DNA of 64,000 nt from Aromatoleum bremense (lineage in GTDB: Bacteria > Pseudomonadota > Gammaproteobacteria > Burkholderiales > Rhodocyclaceae): positions 3,720,001 through 3,784,000 of the forward strand of contig NZ_CP059467.1 in NCBI RefSeq assembly GCF_017894365.1, written 5' to 3'. Below, piece by piece: positions 1 through 7,881 of the stretch. Positions within the stretch are counted from its first letter, which is position 1; every line of letters begins with the position of its first letter. The notes below the pieces were generated by a model that was not told where the DNA came from, made no database searches, and saw only the letters and a program-made list of their open reading frames with translations. Position numbers and translations under genes: made by a program.

Positions 1-578
1 GCGAAGTCTTCTACGTGCAGCAGCGCGTCGGCCGCGGCGGCAAGTCGTTCGGCCTGTACAAGTTCGCGACGATGCTGAAGAACAGCCCGAATCTCGGCAC
101 CGGCACGGTCACGTTGAAGAACGACCCGCGCGTGCTGCCGCTCGGCGGTTTCCTGCGCAAGACGAAGATCAACGAGCTGCCGCAACTGCTGAACATCCTG
201 TTCGGCGACATGAGCATCGTCGGCCCGCGACCGCAGACGCAACGCTGCTTCGATGCGTTTCCGCCGGCGTCGCAGGCGCAGATCGTGAAGGTGCGGCCCG
301 GGCTGTCGGGAATCGGCTCGATCGTCTTCAGGGGCGAGGAGGATATGCTGCACGCCAGCGCCGCGCCCGAGCGCTTCTACGATGAAGTGATCATGCCGTA
401 CAAGGGAAAGCTGGAAGAGTGGTACGTGGCGAACCAGGGGCTGCGGACGTATTTCGCCTGCATTGTGATGACGGTGTGGGTGGTGCTGTGCCCTGCGTCG
501 CGAGTGACCTGGAAGGCCTTTCGCGGGCTGCCGCAGCCGCCCGACGCGCTGCAGGGCGCAGTGGGTTACGGCCAATGA
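1..578 (+). CDS. Bacterial sugar transferase (initiating glycosyl-1-phosphate transferase), 5'-partial
   Basis: The reading frame is open from the left edge, so the N-terminus and any membrane hairpin lie outside the window. The visible ~190 residues carry the hallmarks of the PF02397 sugar-transferase core: [16 protein letters not shown], then [16 protein letters not shown], then [11 protein letters not shown] and a [10 protein letters not shown] motif. Family members transfer a hexose-1-phosphate onto undecaprenyl phosphate at the inner membrane to start polysaccharide repeat-unit synthesis. The stop overlaps the next gene's start (ATGA), so the two are probably co-translated. The exact sugar cannot be inferred. 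Confidence 0.9.
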   Translation, partial: EVFYVQQRVGRGGKSFGLYKFATMLKNSPNLGTGTVTLKNDPRVLPLGGFLRKTKINELPQLLNILFGDMSIVGPRPQTQRCFDAFPPASQAQIVKVRPGLSGIGSIVFRGEEDMLHASAAPERFYDEVIMPYKGKLEEWYVANQGLRTYFACIVMTVWVVLCPASRVTWKAFRGLPQPPDALQGAVGYGQ

Positions 579-1165
579 GTGCGGATCGAAAAGGCGATAT
601 TTACCGGCAGGTCGCGCAGCTCCACCTCGATGGGCTCAACAGCGGCTTCCTCGCCAAGCTGGGCCCCGGGGTTCTGGCGCTGATGTACGAGGCAATCGAT
701 CGGGCGTCGGGTAGTGTGCTGTTGGTTGAATGCGACGGCGAGCGCGTCGTGGGCTTCGTTTCAGGCGGGCTCGGCATGCGGCCGGTCTACCGGCAGATGC
801 TGCGCAGGCCGTTCGCGCTGGCGCTGAGCCTGCTTCCGAGCTTGCTGCATCCGTCGCGCATCGTCCAGGTGCTCGAGGTTCTTCGCTATGGCCGAAAGGC
901 TGGAACGAATACCGCGCTGCCCGCGGCCGAGCTCCTGAGCATCGTCGTCGCGCCCGAGTCACGCGGCCGGGGCGTGGCCGAGCGGCTTTACCGGCGCCTG
1001 CTCGTGCACTTCGGCGCGGAGGGCATCGCGGCCTTCAGGATAACGGTGGGTGGCAAGCTCTCACGGGCGCATGCGTTCTATAAGAAGATGGGGGCAAAGC
1101 CCGTCGCGGAAATCGAAGTACACGCCGGGGAGCGGTCTGTGGTGTACGCGCATGAGACTGCGTGA
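575..1165 (+). CDS. GNAT-family N-acetyltransferase
   Basis: The 196-residue protein begins at an ATG overlapping the stop of the sugar-transferase gene. Its C-terminal half has a GNAT acetyl-CoA-binding segment: LLSIVVAPESRGRGVAERL, with the R-x-x-G-x-G/A loop, then a late AHAFYKKMGAK motif typical of the family. The translational overlap with an initiating glycosyltransferase suggests that it acetylates an amino sugar or a related precursor of the exopolysaccharide. The substrate is inferred from context only. Confidence 0.8.
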   Translation: MSADRKGDIYRQVAQLHLDGLNSGFLAKLGPGVLALMYEAIDRASGSVLLVECDGERVVGFVSGGLGMRPVYRQMLRRPFALALSLLPSLLHPSRIVQVLEVLRYGRKAGTNTALPAAELLSIVVAPESRGRGVAERLYRRLLVHFGAEGIAAFRITVGGKLSRAHAFYKKMGAKPVAEIEVHAGERSVVYAHETA

Positions 1166-1370
1166 GTCGTTTACACAGGTGAGGGCATCGACCTGATCGT
1201 GTTTGCGCTCTCACGCGCTGTTACCATCACGGCCTTTGCAACTGCCGAGTCGGGGTGGTCTGTCAGTGCTGCATGGATTGGGTGAGCTTGGGCGGCGCGC
1301 GCGCTGCACGCTGTTGAATGCATTGGGTCTCGTCGGGGCCGACCGTGCGAGCGGCGGTGGATCGGTGTTC

Positions 1371-3275
1371 ATGGGTCGTTGGTTCCAGCGCATGCGCTCG
1401 CGCGTGCTGGTGCTCGCCTACGACCTCGTCATGCTCGCGCTGGCGTGGGCGCTGGCGTATTGGACGCGCTTCAACCTGGGCCACGTACCGGCTGAATTCG
1501 TCGCCGAGGCCGGGCGGATGTTGCCGCTGGTGGTGCTGGTGGTGGGCTCGGTGTATTGGGGCTTCGGACTTTATCGCGGGGTGTGGCGGTTCGCGTCGCT
1601 GACCGACCTGGCGAAGATCGTCCAGGCGGTGCTGGTCGGCACCACGTTGCTGCTCGCCATCCTGTTCGTATTCAACCGCGTGGCCTATGTGCCGCGGTCG
1701 CTGCCGATGCTGTTCGTGGTCTACCAGATCATGCTGCTGGCCGGCCCGCGCCTGATGTACCGTTGGGTGAAGGACCGGCGCATCGATCCCGGCACCGGCA
1801 AGCGGGTGCTGATCGTGGGCGCCGGGTCGGATGGCGAGATGCTGGTGCGGGATCTGCTGCAGGACCGTGATGCCGGCTACCTGCCGATCGCCTTCGTCGA
1901 TGATCACCACCACCGCCTTGGCCGCACCCTGCACGGCGTGCCGATTCGCGGCACCATCGACGAGCTGCCGCGGGTGGTGGATGTCTTCGGCATCGACCTG
2001 ATCCTGCTCGCCAGGCCGAACGCGACGGCAAGGGAAATGCAACGCATGGTCGATCTGTGCGAGGCCACCGGCAAGCCCTTCCGTACGGTGCCGCCGACCA
2101 AGGACCTGGTCGCCGGGCGGGTCGCGGCGGGGCAGTTGCGGCAGGTTTCGATCGAGGATTTGCTCGGGCGCGACCCGGTGTCGCTGGACTGGGCGGGGAT
2201 CCGCCGCAGCCTGAGCGACCACGTGGTGCTGGTGAGCGGAGCGGGAGGTTCGATCGGCGCGGAGCTGTGCCGGCAACTGTGCCGATGCAATCCGCGTCTG
2301 CTGATTCTGATCGATCACAGCGAGTTCAACCTTTACAGCATCGAAACCGAACTGCTGGAGTCGCCCGACGCGCCACCGATCGCGCGCCATCTGCTCTCCG
2401 TGACCGATGCGGTGGACGTGCAGCAGGTGTTCGAGCGCTACCGGCCGCAGGTGGTGTTCCATGCCGCCGCGTACAAGCACGTGCCCTTGCTGGAAGACCA
2501 GGTGGAGGCGGCCGTGCGGAACAACGTGATCGGCACGCAAGTGATGGCACAAGCGGCCGCGGCGTGCGCGTGCGAGCGCTTCGTGCTGATTTCCACCGAC
2601 AAGGCGGTGAACCCGACCAACGTGATGGGTGCGACCAAGCGGCTGGCCGAGCTGATCTGCCAGGCGCAGGACAGCCGCGCTGCGAGCCGCTTCATGACGG
2701 TGCGCTTCGGCAACGTGCTCGGCTCGGCCGGCAGCGTGGTGCCGCGTTTTCAGCGGCAGATTGAACGCGGCGGTCCGGTGACCGTGACCCATCCGGACAT
2801 CGAACGCTTTTTCATGACGATTCCCGAAGCCTGCCAGTTGATCATGCAGGCGGCAGCGATCGGCGACGACGCGGACACCTTTGTGCTCGACATGGGCGAG
2901 CCGGTGAAGATCCGTTACCTGGCCGAGCAGATGATCCTGCTGTCCGGCTATCAGCCCGGTCCCGATATCCAGATCCGATACACCGGGCTGCGCCCCGGCG
3001 AGAAGCTGTACGAGGATCTGTTCTACCCTGCGGAATGTCTTGTTGACACGCCCCATCCGCGTATCCACATCGCTCGCCAAACGCAATCCTTCGACCGTGA
3101 GCAACTCGCAGCCGCCCTGCAGGAGATCCATGCCGCGCTGGAGGTGCGGGACCGTGATGGACTGGTGGCGGCATTGAAACATGCGGTTCCGGCGTGGGAA
3201 TGCGGTGGGGGTGAGGATTATTACGCTTCAACAGGGCAACAAAGACATACGGATGGGGAGTGTCTTGCAGGCTGA
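1371..3275 (+). CDS. CapD/WbpM-type nucleoside-diphosphate-sugar 4,6-dehydratase, 3' end altered
   Basis: The start is placed at ATG 1371 (MGRWFQRMRS); upstream in-frame codons exist but read as low-quality leader. The protein has several N-terminal membrane helices, a first Rossmann domain (VLIVGAGSDGEML), and a C-terminal extended-SDR domain with GAGGSIGAELCRQL and the catalytic region STDKAVNPTNVMGATKR, where Met replaces the usual Tyr as in the CapD/WbpM/PglF family. Such enzymes dehydrate UDP-GlcNAc for capsule or O-antigen sugars. After LKHAVP (~3187) the tail loses family character and runs into an unrelated remnant, so the last ~30 residues look replaced by a recombination junction. 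The enzyme core is intact. Confidence 0.88.
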   Translation: MGRWFQRMRSRVLVLAYDLVMLALAWALAYWTRFNLGHVPAEFVAEAGRMLPLVVLVVGSVYWGFGLYRGVWRFASLTDLAKIVQAVLVGTTLLLAILFVFNRVAYVPRSLPMLFVVYQIMLLAGPRLMYRWVKDRRIDPGTGKRVLIVGAGSDGEMLVRDLLQDRDAGYLPIAFVDDHHHRLGRTLHGVPIRGTIDELPRVVDVFGIDLILLARPNATAREMQRMVDLCEATGKPFRTVPPTKDLVAGRVAAGQLRQVSIEDLLGRDPVSLDWAGIRRSLSDHVVLVSGAGGSIGAELCRQLCRCNPRLLILIDHSEFNLYSIETELLESPDAPPIARHLLSVTDAVDVQQVFERYRPQVVFHAAAYKHVPLLEDQVEAAVRNNVIGTQVMAQAAAACACERFVLISTDKAVNPTNVMGATKRLAELICQAQDSRAASRFMTVRFGNVLGSAGSVVPRFQRQIERGGPVTVTHPDIERFFMTIPEACQLIMQAAAIGDDADTFVLDMGEPVKIRYLAEQMILLSGYQPGPDIQIRYTGLRPGEKLYEDLFYPAECLVDTPHPRIHIARQTQSFDREQLAAALQEIHAALEVRDRDGLVAALKHAVPAWECGGGEDYYASTGQQRHTDGECLAG

Positions 3276-3496
3276 GCTGTACCCGCGCATCGGGCGCGCC
3301 TGTTGTTACATCACGGTATTCCTGGACGGCGAGAGAATTAGTGATCATGGCCGAAAACTCGGGGACCGGCGAACGCGTCGAATGCGACGTGATGTACATC
3401 GACAACGTAATGAATCCTGGGGCAAGTGGTAGGCCGCTTTTCAACGCGAGCGGAGAGGCTGTCGGCGTCATATCGCAGCGAGCTGTGAGCGGTTGA
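3209..3496 (+). pseudogene. Trypsin-like serine protease remnant
   Basis: Two plus-strand frames together read like the C-terminal part of a trypsin-like peptidase. The second frame has NVMNPGASGRPLFNASGEA followed by VGVISQRA, matching the catalytic-serine neighbourhood N-P-G-x-S-G-x-P-L of DegP/trypsin-like proteases. The first frame (GVRIITLQQGNKDIRMG) is open only upstream of about 3345, so a frameshift separates the halves. The His and Asp catalytic segments are absent. I regard it as a decayed fragment joined to the 3' end of the capD-like gene. Confidence 0.55.
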
Positions 3497-3504
3497 CACG
3501 GGGG

Positions 3505-3753
3505 ATGAAGGACGATGCGGTGTGGCGGGACTTTGTGAGGGCGACGCCGGAGATTTTCGATCCCCGGGCTACGAAGAGGCGCTACCTTTGCGATGCTTAT
3601 CTGGTCGATCTGGACAGACGAAGCGAGATGCTTGTAGAGGACACGAAATATTGGTTCGGGCTATTCTCGCATCAGCGTGAAACGTCGTTGTGGAAAGGGA
3701 TGCTGCAAGTGCCTCTGTGCGCCGACGACGATCGGGCCAGTGAGCTGCTTTGA
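3505..3753 (+). CDS. Hypothetical protein (82 aa)
   Basis: This short frame starts MKDDAVWRDFVRATPEIFDP and has no family I recognise. It is rich in charged and aromatic residues and has no signal peptide or membrane helix. It follows the protease remnant and lies 9 bp before the 318-residue unknown gene in the same direction, so the three may descend from one protease-associated operon. It could be a real small protein or itself a fragment. Confidence 0.45.
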   Translation: MKDDAVWRDFVRATPEIFDPRATKRRYLCDAYLVDLDRRSEMLVEDTKYWFGLFSHQRETSLWKGMLQVPLCADDDRASELL

Positions 3754-3762
3754 GGTGGTCAC

Positions 3763-4719
3763 ATGCTAAAGATGTTGCAGCTTGACGGATTGCGTGCAGA
3801 CCTGGCGGCGGTCGAGGGGTTACTGGCGTCGCGATCCGAGGAAGAAGATCCGGTCGGCTGGTTGCAACTGTCGATCCGCCGCGAGGAGATCGAGGAAGAG
3901 ATCCGCTCCGCGCAGGCGGCGGACGTACATGCCAGCGTGGGTCTGTTTTTTGGCGGGCGCCCGGTCGTGGGGTCGAGGGGCATTCGCGCCGATTTCGCCG
4001 GACAGATGGTCGCGCAGTTTCAGGATCTGGTGTCGAAACGGCTGGCCACACTCGAGTCGGGCCCGCTCGCTGCGCGCGGCCCGGTGCCGTTGCGCGAGAA
4101 AGCGCAACTGATGATCACCGACGTGGCGCGCGGTTCCTTCGGCTTCGTGCTGGAAGAAGAGCCATCGTCCGACGCCTTGACCGACACGCCGTTGCAGATC
4201 GTCGTGGGGGAGATGTCGGAGCTCATTTACCGGTTGTCCTTGCCGGAAGATGAAATCTTCGAGTCTGTGTCCGATACGCTGGACGAGCGATTGCTTTTGT
4301 CGGTGCAGCGTTTCTTCCAGTTGCTCGATGACGCCGGGGCGACGCTGCGTATCGTTCAGGGCGAGAAGAGCCTGCCCATGGACGCCGAGGCCATCCACCT
4401 CGCCCGCTCGCGTAGTGAGGCGCTGCAGATTGCGCAGCGCGACGACGAAGAGATCGAGGGTGTGCTGTATCTGCTGCCTGCGACGCGCAGGTTTGAGTTG
4501 CATGGTGTCGGCGGTGGGGATGAGGTGGTGAAGGGCTCGGTGAGTCCGGAGTGCCTCGAAGCGCTGGCGGGTGGCGTGGGCGTGCAAGCCGCGGACGTGG
4601 TGGGCCAGCGGTGGCGGGTGCAGGTGCGCGTTCGCGAGGTGCAGCAGCGTAGCCGCAAACCGCAGATCAATTACACATTGACCGGCTTGCTGGCTCCGAC
4701 TGGCTCGGCTGCCGCCTGA
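3763..4719 (+). CDS. Hypothetical protein (318 aa), possible protease-neighbour gene
   Basis: The ORF begins MLKMLQLDGLRADLAAVEGLL and is a soluble, acidic 318-residue protein. Residues 1-50 look like a helical or coiled-coil segment. A middle part holds a GLFFGGRPVVGSRGI motif, and the C-terminal ~70 residues are probably beta-rich. Its length, GC content and codon use match a genuine host gene. I cannot assign a family. Its position after the protease remnant and the 82-aa ORF suggests a former functional link. Fragments of polysaccharide genes begin directly after its stop. Confidence 0.6.
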   Translation: MLKMLQLDGLRADLAAVEGLLASRSEEEDPVGWLQLSIRREEIEEEIRSAQAADVHASVGLFFGGRPVVGSRGIRADFAGQMVAQFQDLVSKRLATLESGPLAARGPVPLREKAQLMITDVARGSFGFVLEEEPSSDALTDTPLQIVVGEMSELIYRLSLPEDEIFESVSDTLDERLLLSVQRFFQLLDDAGATLRIVQGEKSLPMDAEAIHLARSRSEALQIAQRDDEEIEGVLYLLPATRRFELHGVGGGDEVVKGSVSPECLEALAGGVGVQAADVVGQRWRVQVRVREVQQRSRKPQINYTLTGLLAPTGSAAA

Positions 4720-4730
4720 GCGCCGCGGTG

Positions 4731-4800
4731 AAGGACACGCCGCTGGCGGGTCGCAAGGTGTTCGTCTACGCCGGCAACATGGGCGTGGCGCAGGGGATGA
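4731..4800 (+). pseudogene. Glycosyltransferase (GT4-like) fragment
   Basis: One frame reads DTPLAGRKVFVYAGNMGVAQ, a piece of a GT-B fold glycosyltransferase just before the second Rossmann domain. An almost identical piece recurs at about 7326-7390. No start, no catalytic domain and no downstream continuation are present. From here to the brnT start at 5020 I see no further gene. Confidence 0.6.
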
Positions 4801-5019
4801 ACGCAGAACGGTTGCGGTGATTGCGGTTGTCTGACCGATTCGCGCGAGGCCGATTTGCCGTGGCAGATCTGCTTTTTGCACGCCTCGCAGCTGCCCACGG
4901 GCCTGAGCGCCAATGCGCCCCGCCCAGCCGCGATTGCGGCGGAGTGTCAGAGACCTTGTTCATGGTTTACACGAACTTCCAGGCTTGCTCGCAGTCGGCC
5001 AGTGAACTACATTCATCGC

Positions 5020-5301
5020 ATGGACTTTGAATGGGACGAGGCGAAAAGCGAAGCGTGCTTTCAGGAGCGCGGGTTTGATTTTGCCTATGCGGCCAGGGCG
5101 TTTTTCGATCCCGACCGGCTTGTTCAGCTCGACACCCGCTACAGTTACGGCGAAGAGCGCTATCAGCTGATGGGCAAGATCGAGCACAGGCTGTTTGTGG
5201 TCGTCTATACGCCGAGAAACACGGTCATGCGCATCATTTCGGCGCGCAAAGCCAACCAGCGAGAGGTCAAGCATTATGAAAACCGCACGAGTGAGGATTG
5301 A
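5020..5301 (+). CDS. brnT: BrnT-family ribonuclease toxin
   Basis: The 93-residue protein starts MDFEWDEAKSEACFQERG and contains the BrnT signature FEWDEAK-x-N/A, an AARAFFDPD segment and the C-terminal [17 protein letters not shown]. BrnT toxins have a RelE-like fold and cleave RNA; they are neutralised by the adjacent antitoxin. The gene overlaps the downstream antitoxin by 26 bp, the usual toxin-first BrnTA layout. The partner is an XRE-type protein rather than the classic RHH-type BrnA. It appears intact. Confidence 0.9.
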   Translation: MDFEWDEAKSEACFQERGFDFAYAARAFFDPDRLVQLDTRYSYGEERYQLMGKIEHRLFVVVYTPRNTVMRIISARKANQREVKHYENRTSED

Positions 5302-5611
5302 TCCCACCAAGCCGGAGTCGCTCGCACAAGGGCGGATCGACGCGGCGCGCGTCGATGCCACGTCGGAGGCGGCGCTCGCGCGCCAGCGGGCGGCCGACGA
5401 TGCCGAGGCAATGCAGGAGGCGGCAAAGTTCGCGCGCCGCGTGCGCAAGCGCCTGAGCTTGAGCCAGGCTCAGTTTGCGGAATGCATCGGTGTGCCGCTC
5501 GACACGATCCGCAACTGGGAGCAAGGCAAGCGTCGCCCCACCGGTGCCGCCAAGGCATTGCTGAAGGTGCTGGACAAAGCCCCCGAGGTCGCGCTGGCTG
5601 CGTTGCATTGA
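5276..5611 (+). CDS. XRE-type antitoxin paired with BrnT
   Basis: The 111-residue protein ([20 protein letters not shown]) has a variable N-terminal part and a C-terminal helix-turn-helix, [20 protein letters not shown], typical of XRE regulators in TA modules. It probably binds BrnT through the N-terminal half and represses the operon through the HTH. A fragment nearly identical to its last 18 residues ([17 protein letters not shown]) recurs at 25637-25689, showing that another copy once existed in this region. Confidence 0.88.
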   Translation: MKTARVRIDPTKPESLAQGRIDAARVDATSEAALARQRAADDAEAMQEAAKFARRVRKRLSLSQAQFAECIGVPLDTIRNWEQGKRRPTGAAKALLKVLDKAPEVALAALH

Positions 5612-5866
5612 TCGAAATGCGCAGCTGCTCGTGCAGCAGGAGTCTTTCGTTTGGTCACTGCTTGAGCCTCACGGTGCGGGGGTCCTACCTGCATGTGAGC
5701 CTGCTCGGGCGCGGCTTCGCCTGGCTGGATACCGGGACTCACGATTCCTTGATGGAAGCGAACCACTTCGTTCAACCCTGGTGCGCGTGAGCCGCCGCGC
5801 GGTGTATGCCCGGTAACCGACGGGCAACAGGGCCGCCTTCTCATTACACACGAATACACAACTGAA

Positions 5867-5900
5867 TTGACCGCTGCGCATTGTTGTGTAGAATTACACA
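5867..5900 (+). promoter_or_regulatory. hicAB promoter and palindromic operator
   Basis: A -35 TTGACC (5867-5872), a 16-bp spacer and a -10 TAGAAT (5889-5894) precede hicA. The -10 lies inside the perfect inverted repeat TGTGTA-gaat-TACACA (5885-5900), a plausible binding site for the HicB repressor. Two further TACACA half-sites lie at 5845-5860. The hicA ATG is 7 bp after the -10. Confidence 0.6.
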
Positions 5901-5901
5901 C

Positions 5902-6090
5902 ATGAAAAGCACCGACATCATCAAGCGACTGGAGTCAGAAGGCTGGCAGCGCGTCGGTGGCAAGGGCGACCACATAAAGTTCAAGCATCCCGGCAAGCCC
6001 GGCCACGTAGTGGTGCCACACCCGCGCAAGGACGTGGCGATCGGCACGCTGCGCAACATCTACCGGCAGGCCGGATGGGATTGGAGGTGA
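5902..6090 (+). CDS. hicA: HicA mRNA interferase toxin
   Basis: This 62-residue dsRBD-fold toxin starts MKSTDIIKRLESEGWQRVGG and shows the HicA core GGKGDHIKFKHPGKPGHVVVP with the catalytic His in the GDHIKF segment. HicA cleaves mRNA and tmRNA. The predicted transcription start falls at the ATG itself, so translation may be leaderless; no Shine-Dalgarno sequence is visible. hicB follows after 5 bp. Confidence 0.92.
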   Translation: MKSTDIIKRLESEGWQRVGGKGDHIKFKHPGKPGHVVVPHPRKDVAIGTLRNIYRQAGWDWR

Positions 6091-6095
6091 GGAAC

Positions 6096-6485
6096 ATGTT
6101 GTATCCCGTGTACGTGCATAAGGACGAAGGCAGCGCCTACGGGCTGACCTTCCCGGATTTTCCGGGCTGCTTTTCCGCTGCGGACGAATTGGCTGACCTG
6201 CCGCGCATGGCGCAGGAGGCCGTGGAGGTGCATTTCGAGGGGGAGAACATGGCGATCCCGAAGCCGTCCGCCCCCGAGCAATGGGGCGATGATGAGCGCT
6301 TCCACGGTGGGTACTGGATGCTGGTGGAAATCGACCTGGCGCGGGTGAGCGCAAGGCCCGTGCGGCTGAATATCTCGCTTCCGGAATACCTGGTGCGGCA
6401 GATCGACGCCTATGCCGCGTCCCATCATCAAAGCCGGTCGGGCTTTCTTGCCCGGGCGGCAGAAGAGGCGATGCGAGCGCGATAG
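6096..6485 (+). CDS. hicB: HicB antitoxin with C-terminal DNA-binding region
   Basis: The 129-residue protein carries the HicB partial RNase-H fold (MLYPVYVHKDEGSAYGLTFP, then DFPGCFSAADELADLPRMAQ) and a C-terminal RHH-like segment (LNISLPEYLVRQIDAYAASH). It neutralises HicA and probably represses the promoter upstream. A good GGAGG ribosome site lies before the ATG, unlike hicA. Confidence 0.92.
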   Translation: MLYPVYVHKDEGSAYGLTFPDFPGCFSAADELADLPRMAQEAVEVHFEGENMAIPKPSAPEQWGDDERFHGGYWMLVEIDLARVSARPVRLNISLPEYLVRQIDAYAASHHQSRSGFLARAAEEAMRAR

Positions 6486-6536
6486 CCAGTTCGTACCCCC
6501 ATCGTAAACAGGGGGATACCCACTTTCTTTCGTTCT

Positions 6537-6592
6537 CGGATATCTTCGGCATCGATCTGGTTCTGCTCGCCAAGCCGAACGCCACGGCAAAA
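6537..6592 (+). pseudogene. Micro-fragment of the capD-like gene
   Basis: This stretch is nearly identical to about 1980-2034 of the capD-like gene and encodes the same DIFGIDLVLLAKPNAT segment. It has no start or continuation and joins abruptly to a small unknown gene. It is one of several dispersed scraps of polysaccharide genes. Confidence 0.6.
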
Positions 6593-6625
6593 AGTTTGTG
6601 CGGCTGATCAAGGAGCGGTTTGACG

Positions 6626-6829
6626 ATGAATTCACAAAAGTCTTCGGCATCGAGCCAGACGCCCTCACGGCCAACGAGGCAGAGTACCTGGTTGGCTTCA
6701 AATCGATTGACGCCATCCGAAATCGCCTTGCTGCAACAGAGCAAGGAATCGATCGCCGACTACGTTCAAAAGGAATTACCCGAGCGTCTGAAGCAACGGC
6801 ATCTGGAGCACATGCTGACAAAGGTGTGA
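6626..6829 (+). CDS. Hypothetical small protein (67 aa)
   Basis: This small frame (MNSQKSSASSQTPSRPTRQS) has an AGGAG ribosome site at 6611-6615. The C-terminal half, ESIADYVQKELPERLKQRHL, is helical and charged. No family is recognised. Another frame over the same bases is also open, so coding status is uncertain. It may be an antitoxin or a fragment. Confidence 0.35.
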   Translation: MNSQKSSASSQTPSRPTRQSTWLASNRLTPSEIALLQQSKESIADYVQKELPERLKQRHLEHMLTKV

Positions 6830-6899
6830 CGCCTTCCCACCCCGACACGTTCGCGTGCCCGCTGTAAACTGCAAGATGCCCCAGGAACGGAGTGCGCAC

Positions 6900-7181
6900 A
6901 TGCGAATTTCTGCCGACAAGGCTCAACTTGCTTCCGACATTATCGCCAAGCAATACGGCGAAAATGCCCGGATATGGTTATTTGGCTCTCGCGCTGATGA
7001 CAACCAGCGCGGTGGCGATGTGGACCTCTACGTGGAAGCTGACTCCGCGGACGTCATGCGAAAGGTTCGCTGCAAGGCAGCGCTTACCGAGTTGTTCGAC
7101 CTGAAAGTAGATCTGATCGTAGGCATAGGCGACAAACCGATTCATCGCATTGCGAGATCAACTGGAGTGCGTTTGAAATGA
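6900..7181 (+). CDS. MNT-type nucleotidyltransferase (antitoxin of an MNT/HEPN pair)
   Basis: The 93-residue protein has the minimal nucleotidyltransferase motif GSRADDNQRGGDVDLYVE, i.e. GS-x10-D-x-D with both metal-binding Asp residues. In MNT/HEPN modules this protein AMPylates and silences the HEPN toxin. The downstream partner begins 4 bp before its stop but is truncated, so this is an orphaned half of a TA module. Confidence 0.85.
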   Translation: MRISADKAQLASDIIAKQYGENARIWLFGSRADDNQRGGDVDLYVEADSADVMRKVRCKAALTELFDLKVDLIVGIGDKPIHRIARSTGVRLK

Positions 7182-7294
7182 CCGAAAACCTCAGGATCAT
7201 TCACAAAAAGCTCCACTACTTGGCTCGCATGCAAGCCGACTTGCAGCACTCCATTGGAAAGATGGCTTCTCCGCTCCGGAAGACCTGCCGGTGA
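7178..7294 (+). pseudogene. Truncated HEPN-type toxin
   Basis: The frame starts MTENLRIIHKKLHYLARMQA, overlapping the MNT gene, and resembles the first helix of HEPN/DUF86 partners. After about 20-25 residues it runs into unrelated sequence and stops. The R-x4-6-H catalytic motif that makes HEPN proteins RNases is missing. An overlapping frame here (WKDGFSAPEDLPVIVSTHP) looks like a scrap of a sugar-metabolism gene, possibly a UDP-GlcNAc 2-epimerase; that reading is weak. Confidence 0.55.
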
Positions 7295-7317
7295 TCGTGT
7301 CGACCCACCCTGCTCCA

Positions 7318-7481
7318 TCGTGATTGATGAGACGCCGCTGGCGGGTCGCAAGGTGTTTGTGTACGCGGGCAACAGGGGCGTGGCGCAAGGCACCAGGCTG
7401 GCAGAATGCTGCTTGGGGTTGTTCGAGCAACGGTTTGCGGTGAGGCAGACGGTGCATCAGATCGTGGCGGCGCTGGGGTGA
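7318..7481 (+). pseudogene. Glycosyltransferase fragment with internal deletion
   Basis: The frame DETPLAGRKVFVYAGNRG is a second copy of the scrap at 4731-4800. It is then joined to LFEQRFAVRQTVHQIVAALG, which resembles the C-terminal end of a GT4 glycosyltransferase. The intervening donor-binding domain is missing. It ends 12 bp before the VanZ-like gene. Confidence 0.55.
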
Positions 7482-7493
7482 GTGAAGGTGTAG

Positions 7494-7841
7494 ATGATGC
7501 GTAGCGCGCTGTTTGCGGCTGCCTGCCTGGCGGTGGCTGTGTTGTCGCTGCTACCCGGCGCGGCGCTGCCGCCGGTGGCCTTCAACGTGTGGGACAAGGC
7601 GCAGCACGCGGGCGCCTTTGCGGCGCTGGCCGTGCTGGGCCTGTGGGCGTTTCCGCGCCAGCCGGTGGCGGTGGTGGGGGCGTTGCTGGTGTATGGCGTG
7701 TTCATCGAACTGGCCCAGGGCGCCACCGGCTGGCGCTACGGCGATTGGCACGATTGGCTGGCTGATGCGGTGGGGGTGACGCTGGGGGGCATGGCGTGGC
7801 GCTGCGGCGGGGTTGTGCGGGGAAGGATGGGCGTGGCGTAG
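7494..7841 (+). CDS. VanZ-family membrane protein
   Basis: This 115-residue protein has about three or four hydrophobic helices and the VanZ signature: WDKAQHAGAFAALAVLGLWA, then FIELAQGATGWRYGDWHDW followed by LADAVGVTLG. In polysaccharide loci such proteins (PrsH/XrtA-associated type) commonly sit near ligases, but their biochemical role is unsettled. A second, frameshifted VanZ-like gene lies at 23259-23658. Confidence 0.8.
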   Translation: MMRSALFAAACLAVAVLSLLPGAALPPVAFNVWDKAQHAGAFAALAVLGLWAFPRQPVAVVGALLVYGVFIELAQGATGWRYGDWHDWLADAVGVTLGGMAWRCGGVVRGRMGVA

Positions 7842-7881
7842 CGGCTACAATCGGGGCTTTGCTGTTCCGGAGCCGGCCCTC

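Noticed and set aside
1263..3182. Long minus-strand open frame opposite the capD-like gene
   Set aside because: It is His/Arg/Gln-rich antisense shadow of a clear CapD coding frame, with no ribosome site or motif.
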